Below the pieces are notes generated by a model. It did not search any database. It was not told the DNA's origin and saw nothing but the letters and a program-made list of their open reading frames with translations. A stretch of 64,000 nt of DNA, from positions 3,037,123-3,101,122 of the forward strand of contig CP070643.1 of NCBI GenBank assembly GCA_020354125.1. Reading direction: 5' to 3'. The DNA is from Betaproteobacteria bacterium. Lineage in GTDB: Bacteria > Pseudomonadota > Gammaproteobacteria > Burkholderiales > Eutrophovitaceae. Of the stretch, positions 26,263-36,865 are shown piece by piece. The translations under genes were made by a program, and so were the position numbers. Every line of letters starts with the position of its first letter. The first letter of the stretch is position 1.

Positions 26263-27612
26263 TCAGAGTGCTTTGAACATTTTTGGGTTGAGGTGGTGGC
26301 GCTGCAGGAGCTTGTAAAACTCGGTACGGTTGCGCTTCGCGAGTTTGGCAGCTTGTGTCACATTTCCGCCGGTAATCTTTAGCAGCTTCGCCAGGTACTC
26401 GCGCTCGAACTCGCTGCGGGCGGACTCGAACGACGCCAGTTCTGCGGTCCGGCCACGCAACGCGCTTTCGACCAGAGCGGGCGTAATAATCGGCGTCGTC
26501 GTTAGCGCGACAGACTGTTCGATCACGTTATAGAGCTCACGCACGTTTCCCGGCCATGGCGATTTTACAAGCATCTCCATTGCTTCAGCAGAAAAGCCAT
26601 TAATGGACTTGCCATACTTCGCCGAGATCTGATTGAGGAAATGGGTTGCCAGTACCGGAATGTCTTCCCTGCGTTCGGCCAGTGGTGGCAAGTGGAATGA
26701 AACGACGTTCAGTCGGTAGTAGAGATCTTCACGAAAGGCGCCGGTGCGGATCGCCTCCTCGAGATCGCGATGTGTTGCTGAAATAACTCTGACGTTGACA
26801 GGGATGGTGCGTGTCGAACCAACCGGCCGGATCTCCTTTTCCTGCAGCACGCGCAACAATTTTACTTGCAGCGGAAGCGCCATGTCGCCAATCTCGTCGA
26901 GAAAAATCGTTCCCGTGTCAGCTGCCTGAAACAGGCCCTGATAATCGCGCGCCGCACCGGTAAACGACCCTTTCATATGGCCGAACAGTTCTGACTCGAG
27001 GAGTTGCTCGGGAATCGCGCTGCAGTTAACAGCGACGAACGGGTTCTTGGCCCGGGGACTTGCACGATGAATGGCGCGTGCCAGCATCTCCTTGCCAGTG
27101 CCACTGTCGCCCCTGATCAAGACGCTGGCATCACTTGCTGCGACCAGCTTGGCCTTCGCCAGGATGCTCTCGACCATTGGACTACGGGTAATGATCTCCT
27201 CACGCCAGCTGCTATCGCTGTCTTCGCTTTCCTGGGAAATGCCGCTGACGCTGACAGCTTTCTCTACCTGCAACAAGAGCTCCTTGCTGTCGAATGGCTT
27301 GGTCAAGTAACCAAACACACCGTGCTGTGTCGCGGCGACGGCATCGGGAATGGTTCCGTGGGCGGTGAGAATGATTACCGGCAACGCGGGGTGAGTCTTG
27401 CGAATATTCTGGAACAATGCCATGCCGTCCATGCCACCCATGCGCAGGTCGGTAATCACGAGTTGCGGGACGGAAATCGACAGTTTTGCCAGGGCACGCT
27501 CGGCGCTGTCGACACTTTCGACGCGATAACCCGCTCCCTGTAACCGGAAAGTCAGCAGCTTTAGCAGGTCGGCGTCGTCATCAACGATCAGTATTGTGCT
27601 TTGGTCGTTCAT
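26263..27612 (-). CDS. glrR: Sigma-54-dependent response regulator GlrR/QseF
   Basis: The 449-residue protein has a receiver domain with phosphate-accepting Asp55 (VITDLRMGG), an AAA+ domain with Walker A GDSGTGKE and Walker B TIFLDEIGD, and a C-terminal Fis-type helix-turn-helix (GNVTQAAKLAKRNRTEFYKLL). The sigma-54 contact loop reads GSFTGA instead of the usual GAFTGA. It overlaps qseG by four bases, forming glrK-qseG-glrR as in enterobacteria, where the system controls envelope-stress genes such as the small RNA GlmY. Confidence 0.93.
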   Translation of the reverse strand: MNDQSTILIVDDDADLLKLLTFRLQGAGYRVESVDSAERALAKLSISVPQLVITDLRMGGMDGMALFQNIRKTHPALPVIILTAHGTIPDAVAATQHGVFGYLTKPFDSKELLLQVEKAVSVSGISQESEDSDSSWREEIITRSPMVESILAKAKLVAASDASVLIRGDSGTGKEMLARAIHRASPRAKNPFVAVNCSAIPEQLLESELFGHMKGSFTGAARDYQGLFQAADTGTIFLDEIGDMALPLQVKLLRVLQEKEIRPVGSTRTIPVNVRVISATHRDLEEAIRTGAFREDLYYRLNVVSFHLPPLAERREDIPVLATHFLNQISAKYGKSINGFSAEAMEMLVKSPWPGNVRELYNVIEQSVALTTTPIITPALVESALRGRTAELASFESARSEFEREYLAKLLKITGGNVTQAAKLAKRNRTEFYKLLQRHHLNPKMFKAL

Positions 27613-28220
27613 TGTTTATCCGGTTGGGTGATTTCTTCACGTTCGATTAGACTTCGTTCCATTTCCAACAAGGCATCGAGTTTATCCTGCAATTCTTTTG
27701 AACGCTGTTGCGACGCCTTTATTTCCTGTGCTTGCTTGGCGCTTCGCTCATTCGCCTGGCGTAGCTTTTGATCGCTCTGCTGCAAGTCTTCTGTTGCCTG
27801 ATCGATCAATTTTCCCTGTCGTTTGAGTTCTGAAAGATAGTTGTCGTAGAGCATCGCCAGAGGGCGCAGCTTGGAGTAGCGGTAGTATTCGTCTTGCAGC
27901 CATTCCTTGACCATGGCGTGTGCCAGATCAGTGTTCCTGAAGGATGCGCGCGGCGAAGCAAGCAGCATGATCAGCTGCATCTGATTGTATTCGTTCGGAT
28001 CAGTTGTGTACGCCTTTTCCACAAAGGTATATTCGCGCTCCAACGTGTCACCCTGCAATTCCGTCATGTAGGCATAATAGTCGAGAAGACGGTCAGCATC
28101 GGTCTCTAACGTCTCGACGATCTGCAGTTGTGGTAACGGTTCGTACGTTACTGTTGGCTGTGGTGCACAACCCGTCGCAACGCTCGCCGCGAGCAGTATC
28201 ATGAAAGTGCGCTTGTTCAT
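27609..28220 (-). CDS. qseG: QseG-like lipoprotein of the GlrK/GlrR system
   Basis: The 203-residue product begins with a lipobox signal (LLAASVATGCAP). The mature part is helical with a long C-terminal coiled coil (QSDQKLRQANERSAKQAQE, SKELQDKLDALLEMERSLIE). Position between sensor and regulator, with four-base overlaps on both sides, matches qseG (yfhG), the outer-membrane lipoprotein that activates GlrK by interaction. Sequence conservation of QseG is low, so the name rests mainly on context. Confidence 0.8.
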   Translation of the reverse strand: MNKRTFMILLAASVATGCAPQPTVTYEPLPQLQIVETLETDADRLLDYYAYMTELQGDTLEREYTFVEKAYTTDPNEYNQMQLIMLLASPRASFRNTDLAHAMVKEWLQDEYYRYSKLRPLAMLYDNYLSELKRQGKLIDQATEDLQQSDQKLRQANERSAKQAQEIKASQQRSKELQDKLDALLEMERSLIEREEITQPDKQ

Positions 28221-29662
28221 GCGGCAGCTTCCAGTTGGCGAGATGGTAGTACGATACGCAGATGTGCTCCGGGGTTGCCATCGTCAATGACTTCTGCGGT
28301 TCCACGATGCGCGAGCGCGAACTCGCGAACGATTGCCAATCCAAGGCCGGTGCCCTTAACCGGGCCGCTGTATTCGGCGGTGCTTTGATAGAAGGGCTCG
28401 AAGACGCGAACCCGATCTTCCCGCGGAATGCCAGGACCATCGTCCATTACATCGATCACCACGTCTCCGCCGCGGCGTCTGAGCTGGATGCGGATGGTGC
28501 CGCCAGTGGGAGAGTATTTGATCGCGTTGGACAGAAGATTGTCGATGATTGCTTCGATTTTCTTCTCGTCACCTTCCATCTCAAGATCGGCGGCGGCTAG
28601 CGATTGGCTTAGATTCTTGGCGCGCATCGCAAGAGTGTGCTGCTGTATCACACGTTCCACAAGTGCCTTCAGGCGGAAATGTGTTGGAGTGAGCGAAGCC
28701 GTTTGAAACTGGGCTGTATGATAGTTGAGTAGGTCCTCGATGAGTCGCTGCAAGCGATGCGTGTTCTGCTTGAGAATGTGGGCGATCTCGAGTTGACCAT
28801 GGGTCATACGCCCGGTAACTTCGTCGGCCAGCAGTTCCACACCCTCGCGCAAAGCAGTCAGTGGTGTTTTCAGTTCGTGCGATACGTGGCGCAAGAAACG
28901 TGACTTCTGCTCTTCCAGGTCGAGCAGACGCAATCTCAGCCAGTCCAGTTGTCTGCCGAGAGATTCCAGGTCGGCGGGTCCCCTGACGCGGATTTTGGCG
29001 CCGAATTCACCTTCACCGAGTTTCTGTATCGCCGATTCGATCTGTGAGATCGGCCGTCGAATGAGCAAAGATGCGCCGAGAACAAGGAACACTGCCACCG
29101 GCGCCAATGCCAGCATTTGCCATACGATCAGTCTCTGTGTCTCACCAGCCATTCGCTGCACTGTGTCGGCTTCTCTTTCGACCAACAGGTTGCCTTGATT
29201 GTCGAGTTCGCGCGCGGTTTGGGAAAGCTTTGCAAACTCGCCCACGACTTCGGCGGCCCGGTTGCGCAGTACCGTCGCCTCAGTAACGCGCTGGAACAAT
29301 TCGTCTTCGGCCTCAATCAGGACACGAAGCGTCGCGCGTTGCGCCTCCTCCAATGCATAGGTGCGCAAACGTCGCGAGGTGTCGACAAAGCGCTCATGCG
29401 CCAGAGCATAACCTTGCAAAACAGAAGGCTCGTCAACGATCACGAACTGTCGCACGCTGCGTTCCATCGCTGTGACTTGCTCAATGAGCGACCTGCTCGC
29501 CTGCGTTGCCTGCACTGCCTGATACAACGTCTTGCGGCTATGGTCAGCCAATCGATTAATCGAGAATGCGTTGTAGATCAGAGCCAGTACCAAGGGAATC
29601 ACAGCCAGTGCGAAGCCGGCCAGTATCAGCTTTAGAAATGATCGTGGATAGTAAAGCTGCAT
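28217..29662 (-). CDS. glrK: Sensor histidine kinase GlrK/QseE
   Basis: The 481-residue protein has two transmembrane helices (residues about 10-32 and 180-203) enclosing a periplasmic helical sensor region. A HAMP linker, the phosphoacceptor His in RHVSHELKTPLTALREG, and the ATPase domain with N-box IDNLLSNAIKYSP, G1 DVMDDGPGIP, F-box VFEPFYQS and G2 GTGLGLAIV follow. It is the first gene of the glrK-qseG-glrR operon. The ribosome-binding site is unremarkable. Confidence 0.92.
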   Translation of the reverse strand: MQLYYPRSFLKLILAGFALAVIPLVLALIYNAFSINRLADHSRKTLYQAVQATQASRSLIEQVTAMERSVRQFVIVDEPSVLQGYALAHERFVDTSRRLRTYALEEAQRATLRVLIEAEDELFQRVTEATVLRNRAAEVVGEFAKLSQTARELDNQGNLLVEREADTVQRMAGETQRLIVWQMLALAPVAVFLVLGASLLIRRPISQIESAIQKLGEGEFGAKIRVRGPADLESLGRQLDWLRLRLLDLEEQKSRFLRHVSHELKTPLTALREGVELLADEVTGRMTHGQLEIAHILKQNTHRLQRLIEDLLNYHTAQFQTASLTPTHFRLKALVERVIQQHTLAMRAKNLSQSLAAADLEMEGDEKKIEAIIDNLLSNAIKYSPTGGTIRIQLRRRGGDVVIDVMDDGPGIPREDRVRVFEPFYQSTAEYSGPVKGTGLGLAIVREFALAHRGTAEVIDDGNPGAHLRIVLPSRQLEAAA

Positions 29663-29783
29663 CCGTTCCCGAGCTAGCGGCGTTCTGACCGCAGCGACCG
29701 TTTTGATAGAAGCGGCTTTAACAAAAGCTGCGATGGCAGACTGTGCCTGGTGATCCTGATTGAAAACACCGCTTGCGTTTCCT

Positions 29784-30569
29784 TTACCTTATCTCTACAG
29801 AGACCGTCCCCAGATCACCGAAGTCGGCGCGGATTGTGTCTCCAGGCGCAATCGTTTGCGGTAGCACGCAGGTGCCAGTGGTAACGGTTTCACCTGAGTC
29901 CAGGCCAATACCCAAGGTGCGCAGTTCGTTGGCGATCCAGGTCAATGCAATGCGTGGATCACCGAGTACGTTTGCACCGTTGCCCTGCGCCGCGAGCTCG
30001 TCGTTGCGCCAGGCAGTCACCGCATGTGTGGCCAGGTCGTAGGCGCGCCAGTCTACCTTGGTTTCTGGACCGAGAACGAACCAGCATGCGCAGGCGTTGT
30101 CTGCGATGAGCTGCGCCGCGCCGACGCGTGCGAAATCGGTGTAGCGCGAATCCGGTATCTCAATCGCCGGATGCAGCGTGTCGACTGCCGAGAGCACCTC
30201 TTGCATGCTGTAGTCTTGAGAGCGTGGCGGCAGTGGCGTGCCGATACGAAAAGCAAATTCGGCTTCAGCAACTTTCATGAGATTCTGGCCCAGAACCAGC
30301 TGCGCACCGGACTGCATGACTCTTCCGGCAAGCAGTCGTCCGGCGAGCGGTCCGTCTACGCCGATGTGCTTTTGCCCGTCCCTGCTGGTGGCAGCGATCT
30401 TCCATCCGAATAGCCGCTGCGCCGAGAGTCGAGCCACTTCGGCCTGGACTGCATAGGCTTCCTCGCGATTGGACGGGCGACAATGCTCTGGCAGAGCGTC
30501 AATCAATCCGGACTGCATCCAGCTTTTCCAGAGGATGGCAGCCGACTCCACAATTTGTTCCTGATTCAT
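29784..30569 (-). CDS. 2-keto-4-pentenoate hydratase / fumarylacetoacetase-type protein
   Basis: The 261-residue protein resembles MhpD-type hydratases, which hydrate 2-hydroxypenta-2,4-dienoate in meta-cleavage routes. Typical stretches are FGWKIAATSRDGQKHIGVDGPLAG, the acidic metal-site pattern AEAEFAFRIG, HPAIEIPDSRY, and NVLGDPRIALTWIANEL. I chose the ATG at 30569; a longer frame upstream has no homology. A D-2-hydroxyacid dehydrogenase gene lies 109 bases upstream on the same strand. Substrate is inferred from family only. Confidence 0.85.
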   Translation of the reverse strand: MNQEQIVESAAILWKSWMQSGLIDALPEHCRPSNREEAYAVQAEVARLSAQRLFGWKIAATSRDGQKHIGVDGPLAGRLLAGRVMQSGAQLVLGQNLMKVAEAEFAFRIGTPLPPRSQDYSMQEVLSAVDTLHPAIEIPDSRYTDFARVGAAQLIADNACACWFVLGPETKVDWRAYDLATHAVTAWRNDELAAQGNGANVLGDPRIALTWIANELRTLGIGLDSGETVTTGTCVLPQTIAPGDTIRADFGDLGTVSVEIR

Positions 30570-30678
30570 GGTTTGTTCCTGACAGTCAGCACTGCTTAAA
30601 TCGCAAATTCCATCGTCAAAAGAAAACCGACGGCGTCGAACTGACAGGCAGCATATTCGGAGCCATGCATGATTGCTG

Positions 30679-31671
30679 TCAGCAACACGTGACTGATTCT
30701 GCTGCCGCACTACGCACGACATTGATCAATGGTTCGTTGCGTGCTAGTCGGTCGAGGTTTTCGGCAATCACGCGATTACGGCGTGGCGCCAGTTGGTCGG
30801 TCCAGGCAGAGGCGTGCGGCGTCATAATGACGTTGTCGAGTTCGCGAAACGCAAAGCGCGACGGCTCGCAGGTATCAGTTACCTCTGAAGGGTAGCGATA
30901 CCAAGTATCGATAATGGCACCGCCGATACGATGGTCCCGACAGGCCGCATACAGTGCTTCTTCATCGATTAGCGGACCTCGCGCGACGTTGATGATCACT
31001 GCCGTGGGCTTCATGGCGGCCAGTTGAGGCGCACCGATAACGCCACGTGTGCGATCCGAAAGCGGCAGGGACAGCAGTACGAAATCCGATTCTGCAAGCA
31101 TTGAGTCGAGGCTTTCCATTGATTGCACCGAGTCGACCACGCCGTCGCCCGGGCGCGCCGTCTGACTGCAGGCAAGCACTCGCATTCCAAAGGCCTGCGC
31201 GCGGCGTGCGACTTCCTTTGCGATACGCCCGTAGCCGACAATTCCGAGGGCCTTGCCGAACAGTTCACCATGCACGGGTCCGAACAGATGCGAACCTTGC
31301 CAGTGGCCGTGGCGCAGATTGTCTTGCAGTTCATGTAGTGGAATCACCCACTGAAGCATGGTGGCCATGACAAATTCGGACATGCCGATTTCGTGTTCGT
31401 ACACGTTGCAGATCGTCGCACCGGCTGGTACCGCGTCGACGATGATTTCATCGGTGCCGGCGCCGGGAAGATGCAGCAACTTGAGCCGAGGCGCCGGTGG
31501 CATGTTTTCGGACCAGTCCATCGAGACACAGGCATCCGCTTTTGCCATGGCCTCGGCAAACGCCTCGCGGTCGTTCTCATCGGCGACTTCGATAGCCCAA
31601 TCGGTGGTCAGGAACTCCGGGACCCTGGCGAGGCGGCCATCATTATCCGATTTCTTGATTAGTAATATCAC
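30679..31671 (-). CDS. D-2-hydroxyacid dehydrogenase
   Basis: The 330-residue NAD(P)-dependent enzyme has the Rossmann loop GIVGYGRIAKEVARRA, the substrate Arg in INVARGPLIDEEALY, a Glu/Asp partner region, and the catalytic His in MTPHASAWTDQLAPRR. The N-terminal catalytic half includes LHLPGAGTDEI. It reduces 2-oxo acids or oxidises D-2-hydroxy acids. Its unusual AWTDQ following the catalytic His sets it apart from lactate or glycerate dehydrogenases, so the substrate is left open. Confidence 0.85.
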   Translation of the reverse strand: MILLIKKSDNDGRLARVPEFLTTDWAIEVADENDREAFAEAMAKADACVSMDWSENMPPAPRLKLLHLPGAGTDEIIVDAVPAGATICNVYEHEIGMSEFVMATMLQWVIPLHELQDNLRHGHWQGSHLFGPVHGELFGKALGIVGYGRIAKEVARRAQAFGMRVLACSQTARPGDGVVDSVQSMESLDSMLAESDFVLLSLPLSDRTRGVIGAPQLAAMKPTAVIINVARGPLIDEEALYAACRDHRIGGAIIDTWYRYPSEVTDTCEPSRFAFRELDNVIMTPHASAWTDQLAPRRNRVIAENLDRLARNEPLINVVRSAAAESVTCC

Positions 31672-31932
31672 GGTACAGAATTGGCGTACGGGCAGGAAAG
31701 AAAGACTCGGTTAGAGACGAGTGGGATCGCCGGACGAGGCCAGCATTGACCAAAATGACATTCTGCCAAAACACGGCGCGAAGCCGGAATCTTTGATTTG
31801 GACTGTCGTCAAATCGCGACAATCGTGCTAGCGAATATCCCGGAGCCCCGGACCCGGCGCCGGCCGGCGAGCTCATGCACAGTCTCAGCTACAGCGAAGG
31901 TGACCATAGCACCAATCCACAGAAATCTGCAC

Positions 31933-32019
31933 TGGTGCCGGGAAAGGGAGTCGAACCCTTACGGTGTCACCACCGGCGGATTTTGAGTCCGCTGCGTCTA
32001 CCAGTTCCGCCATCCCGGC
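31933..32019 (-). tRNA. tRNA-Leu (anticodon CAA)
   Basis: The minus strand folds as an 87-nt class II tRNA with encoded CCA end. It has acceptor GCCGGGA / TCCCGGC, a D-arm with GGTAGACGC, anticodon stem GCGGA / TCCGC around loop CTCAAAA (anticodon CAA, reading UUG), a long variable arm (CGGTGGTGACACCG) and a T-arm with GGTTCGACTCC. It corresponds to E. coli leuX. The gene is divergent from queA. Confidence 0.95.
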
Positions 32020-32107
32020 CCGGGGCGAATTATCCACGAAAGCGCCGATCGACAGCAAGGAAGACGGTGGCCGGGTTCGGCTCTGGTCCTGCCGATATAA
32101 TCGCGCG

Positions 32108-33154
32108 ATGCTCTTGTCGGATTTTGATTATGAGTTACCCGAAGACCTGATTGCCCAGGCGCCGTTGCCGGCCCGGCGCAGCTCTCGCCTGATGTATCTT
32201 GACGGTGCGAGCGGCGTCGTGTCTGATCACCGCTTCGAGGACCTGACGCAGTTCTTTCGTAGAGGAGATCTGATGGTCTTCAACGATACGAAAGTCATCA
32301 AGGCGCGCCTGTTTGGTGTCAAGGATAGTGGCGGAAAGGTCGAGATCATGATCGATCGGGTGCTTGACAGCAGCACGGCACTGGCGATGTTGCGTGCAAG
32401 CCGCACACCAAAACCGGGTCAGACCATCAAGATTAATGAGCACATGCAGCTGCGGGTCGTATCGCGCGAGAATGATCTGTTCGTGCTTGAGTTCCCGGAC
32501 GATGTGTTTTCTGTTCTGGATCGTTGCGGACAGGTTCCCCTACCACCCTACATTGGGCGCAGTGCTGACGCCACCGATGAAGCTCGATATCAAACCGTGT
32601 ATGCGCGGCAGCCCGGGGCAGTGGCGGCGCCAACGGCAGGTTTGCATTTCGACCAACAGATGATGGAGCGTCTGCAGCGCCTTGGTGTCGACGTGGCTTA
32701 TGTCACCCTTCATGTTGGAGCTGGCACCTTTCAACCGGTGCGGGTCGAAGACATCGACAGCCACGTCATGCATGCGGAGTGGTATCACATCCCGCAAGCG
32801 ACAGTGCATGCGCTACAAAGGGCTCGGTCGCAAGGCGGCCGCGTTTGTGCCGTTGGTACGACCAGTCTGCGTGCGCTGGAATCGGCTGCCGCCGCGGGCG
32901 AAGTTACTGCTGGCAGCACCGAAACGAATCTGTTTATTCGTCCCGGTTTCCGTTTCAAGGTGGTGCAACGGCTGTTAACCAATTTTCACTTGCCGCGCTC
33001 GACTTTGCTGATGCTGGTCGCTGCATTTGCCGGATTGGATAACGTCATGCGCGCTTATCGTCACGCAGTGCAGGAGCGTTATCGGTTTTTCAGTTACGGT
33101 GACGCGATGCTGGTAGAGGCGTCGCAGCCGCTTTTACTGGGTTGCGTCAGGTAA
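32108..33154 (+). CDS. queA: S-adenosylmethionine:tRNA ribosyltransferase-isomerase
   Basis: The 348-residue enzyme makes epoxyqueuosine on the wobble base of tRNAs by transferring ribose from SAM. Recognisable are the N-terminus DFDYELPEDLIAQAPLPARR, FNDTKVIKARLFG, QTVYARQPGAVAAPTAGLHF, TLHVGAGTFQPV and TNFHLPRSTLLMLVAAFAG. ATG 32108 is where homology starts. It is followed 21 bases later by tgt, its partner in queuosine synthesis, and then the sec accessory genes, the standard gammaproteobacterial order. Confidence 0.96.
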   Translation: MLLSDFDYELPEDLIAQAPLPARRSSRLMYLDGASGVVSDHRFEDLTQFFRRGDLMVFNDTKVIKARLFGVKDSGGKVEIMIDRVLDSSTALAMLRASRTPKPGQTIKINEHMQLRVVSRENDLFVLEFPDDVFSVLDRCGQVPLPPYIGRSADATDEARYQTVYARQPGAVAAPTAGLHFDQQMMERLQRLGVDVAYVTLHVGAGTFQPVRVEDIDSHVMHAEWYHIPQATVHALQRARSQGGRVCAVGTTSLRALESAAAAGEVTAGSTETNLFIRPGFRFKVVQRLLTNFHLPRSTLLMLVAAFAGLDNVMRAYRHAVQERYRFFSYGDAMLVEASQPLLLGCVR

Positions 33155-33169
33155 ATGCACTGGAAATGA

Positions 33170-34279
<1,110 letters not shown>

Positions 34280-34441
34280 AAGCCTGCAGGCGGGCCAGAT
34301 TGCCGGGCAGGCCGTACCCGCGTGCAACGGAGTCCGCCAAGCTGTTAAAATACGACGCTTTTTTGGCGGCTGTGGATGCCCAAACTGTACGCTTTGTACA
34401 ACCATGCGTGGCATAACCGTGTAATTCGTACAACCGCGCAG

Positions 34442-34489
34442 TTTGAATAACTACGGATTCGAATAACGACCGATTCGAATAACGACGGA
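34442..34489. repeat. Three 16-bp tandem repeats upstream of yajC
   Basis: The units TTTGAATAACTACGGA, TTCGAATAACGACCGA and TTCGAATAACGACGGA follow each other. They lie in the tgt-yajC gap, about 50 bases before the start codon. Their role, if any, is unknown. Confidence 0.85.
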
Positions 34490-34537
34490 TTTGATTTCAA
34501 AGCCAAGTAGCGCGAAAGGTAACCCGGAGGAGTGAAC

Positions 34538-34873
34538 GTGTTGATTGAGACCGCATATGCTCAGGCTGGAGGCGGCGCACAGGGTGGCATGGATCTGATC
34601 GGGCTGATGCCCTTGATCCTGCTGTTCGTGCTGCTTTATTTCTTGATGATTCGACCGCAGGCCAAGCGTGCCAAAGAGCACCGCACGATGCTGCAGGCAC
34701 TGCAAAAGGGTGACGAAGTAGTGACCAGTGGCGGCACGCTCGGCAAAATCACCAATGTCGGTGAACAGTTTGTGACGCTGGAGATTGCGCCGAACGTCGA
34801 AATCAAGGTGCAAAAGCCGGCGGTTCAGACACTGCTGCCCAAGGGCACACTGAAGTCGGCTGGCAATTCCTGA
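34538..34873 (+). CDS. yajC: Preprotein translocase subunit YajC
   Basis: The small inner-membrane protein (about 111 residues) associates with SecDF. It has a short N-terminal region (AYAQAGGGAQGG), one transmembrane helix (LIGLMPLILLFVLLYFLMI), the signature RPQAKRAKEH and a beta-rich domain (KGDEVVTSGGTLGKI). GGAGG at 34526-34530 supports GTG 34538; GTG 34532 is too close. It lies directly before secD as usual. Confidence 0.93.
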   Translation: MLIETAYAQAGGGAQGGMDLIGLMPLILLFVLLYFLMIRPQAKRAKEHRTMLQALQKGDEVVTSGGTLGKITNVGEQFVTLEIAPNVEIKVQKPAVQTLLPKGTLKSAGNS

Positions 34874-34967
34874 GCGACCGAACGCGACTCATGCAAGCAT
34901 CTCTCTGTTTCAGACGGCTCAGTCACCTCATTTCGCCATATATATATTTCGCCATGAACCTCGCGCC

Positions 34968-36830
34968 ATGAACCGTTATCCAGCCTGGAAGTACGCCATC
35001 ATTATCTTCGCGTTGACCGTGGGGGTGATCTACACGATTCCAAACTTTTTCGGTGAATCGCCCGCGGTGCAGGTCTCGCCGGCGCGTGCCACAGCAACCG
35101 TCGATACCGAATTGCTGAACGGCATAGAGAGCAGCCTGGAAGCGGCAAACATAACGATTGATGCGGCTTACCTCGACCAGACCGGCGTCAAGGTGCGTTT
35201 CGGAGACACCGACACGCAGCTGCGCGCCAAGGATATTCTTCAGCGGGAGCTGGGCGAAGATTACGTCGTTGCCTTGAACTTGTTATCGAATTCGCCGCGC
35301 TGGATGGCCGAGATCAATGCTCTGCCGATGTACCTCGGTCTGGACCTGCGTGGCGGGGTGCATTTCCTGCTGCAAGTGGACATGGAACAGGCGCTCACCA
35401 AGTCAGCCGACAGTTACGCGCAGGAACTGCGCCAACTGATGCGCTCTGAAGGCGTGCGCTATTCGCGCATTTCGCGTGAGGGTCAGTCAGTGCGCATAAG
35501 CTTTCGCGACGAAGCGACGAGGGATCAGGCGATTCCGGTACTGCGGCAGAACGCGCAAGACCTGAACTTCCGCAGCAGTGATATCGGTGGCGATTACCGC
35601 GTCATCGCAACGCTACGGCCCGAAGTTGAGCAGCGCATCCGTGAGTTTGCCCTTGCGCAGAACATTCAGACCTTGCGCAATCGCGTCAATGAACTGGGTG
35701 TCGCCGAGCCAATCGTTCAGCAATCGGGTGTGGACCGGGTGGTCGTGCAGCTTCCCGGCGTGCAGGATACCGCCAAGGCGAAGGACATACTGGGCCGTAC
35801 CGCAAGCCTCGAAGTACGCCTGGTCGACGAAGAGAAGATGGATCCCACGACCCTCGAAGCCGCCGCCAGCGGCCAGGTGCCGTTTGGTGTCGAGCTGCTC
35901 TATGACCGGGAGGGTGTGCCTTACCTGCTCAAAAAGGAGATCATCCTCACTGGCGACCGGATTTCTGATGCGCAACCGGGATTCGACTCGCAAACCGGCG
36001 AGCCGGCCGTGCACCTGAACCTGGATGGGCGGGGCGCGACGATTTTTCAGAAGACCACTCGCGAGAACGTCGGCCGGCGCATTGCCATGGTGTTGGTTGA
36101 AAGAGGCAAAGCCGAGGTTGTGACCGCACCGGTGGTGCGCAGCGAGATACCCGGTGGACGAGTGCAGATCAGCGGCAGGATGACCACCACCGAAGCGCGC
36201 GACGTGGCCCTGCTGTTGCGTGCCGGGGCGCTGGCAGCGCCGATGGAAATCATCGAGGAACGCACGGTGGGTCCGAGCCTCGGTGCCGACAACATCGAGC
36301 GTGGCTTCCGCGCGACATGGATGGGCTTCATTGCACTCAGCCTGTTTATCGCTGTTTACTACGCGATGTTCGGGATGATTTCGGTGATTGCGCTGTGCGT
36401 CAACATGATGCTGCTGGTGGCATTGTTGTCGATGTTGCAGGCGACGCTGACACTGCCGGGAATTGCCGCGATTGCGCTTACACTGGGTATGGCGATCGAT
36501 GCAAACGTGCTGATCAACGAACGGATACGTGAGGAGCTGCGCAACGGTACGACGCCGCAAGCAGCCATCGCCGCCGGTTACGAGCGGGCATGGGGCACCA
36601 TTCTCGACTCCAATATCACCACACTGATTGCAGCGGTTGCACTGTTCTCCTTTGGCACCGGGCCGGTGCGCGGATTTGCAGTGGTACACAGCCTTGGAAT
36701 TCTGACGTCGATGTTCAGCGCCGTATTTGTATCGCGCGGCATCGTCAATTACCTCTACGGCAGCCGGCGCAAGCTCGACACCCTGCCGATTGGCCAGTCG
36801 GACTGGTACAAACAGCAGCCAGCCACTTAA
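34968..36830 (+). CDS. secD: Protein translocase subunit SecD
   Basis: The 620-residue inner-membrane protein works with SecF to complete protein export using the proton gradient. It has a first transmembrane helix (residues 8-25), the signature LGLDLRGGVHFLLQVDM, a large periplasmic P1 domain, and five C-terminal helices including GMAIDANVLINERIREELR and the region LGILTSMFSAVFVSRGIVNYLY. Length matches family (about 615). An A/T stretch (CATATATATA) lies just upstream. Confidence 0.97.
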   Translation: MNRYPAWKYAIIIFALTVGVIYTIPNFFGESPAVQVSPARATATVDTELLNGIESSLEAANITIDAAYLDQTGVKVRFGDTDTQLRAKDILQRELGEDYVVALNLLSNSPRWMAEINALPMYLGLDLRGGVHFLLQVDMEQALTKSADSYAQELRQLMRSEGVRYSRISREGQSVRISFRDEATRDQAIPVLRQNAQDLNFRSSDIGGDYRVIATLRPEVEQRIREFALAQNIQTLRNRVNELGVAEPIVQQSGVDRVVVQLPGVQDTAKAKDILGRTASLEVRLVDEEKMDPTTLEAAASGQVPFGVELLYDREGVPYLLKKEIILTGDRISDAQPGFDSQTGEPAVHLNLDGRGATIFQKTTRENVGRRIAMVLVERGKAEVVTAPVVRSEIPGGRVQISGRMTTTEARDVALLLRAGALAAPMEIIEERTVGPSLGADNIERGFRATWMGFIALSLFIAVYYAMFGMISVIALCVNMMLLVALLSMLQATLTLPGIAAIALTLGMAIDANVLINERIREELRNGTTPQAAIAAGYERAWGTILDSNITTLIAAVALFSFGTGPVRGFAVVHSLGILTSMFSAVFVSRGIVNYLYGSRRKLDTLPIGQSDWYKQQPAT

Positions 36831-36865
36831 TTTGAATACAGGATAGCTGAAGGGAAAGAACAAAC

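Noticed and set aside
35613..36863. A 416-codon open frame antisense to secD
   Set aside because: The opposite strand encodes a full-length, motif-rich SecD. The antisense product has no domain and a His/Arg-rich composition typical of shadow frames in GC-rich genes.
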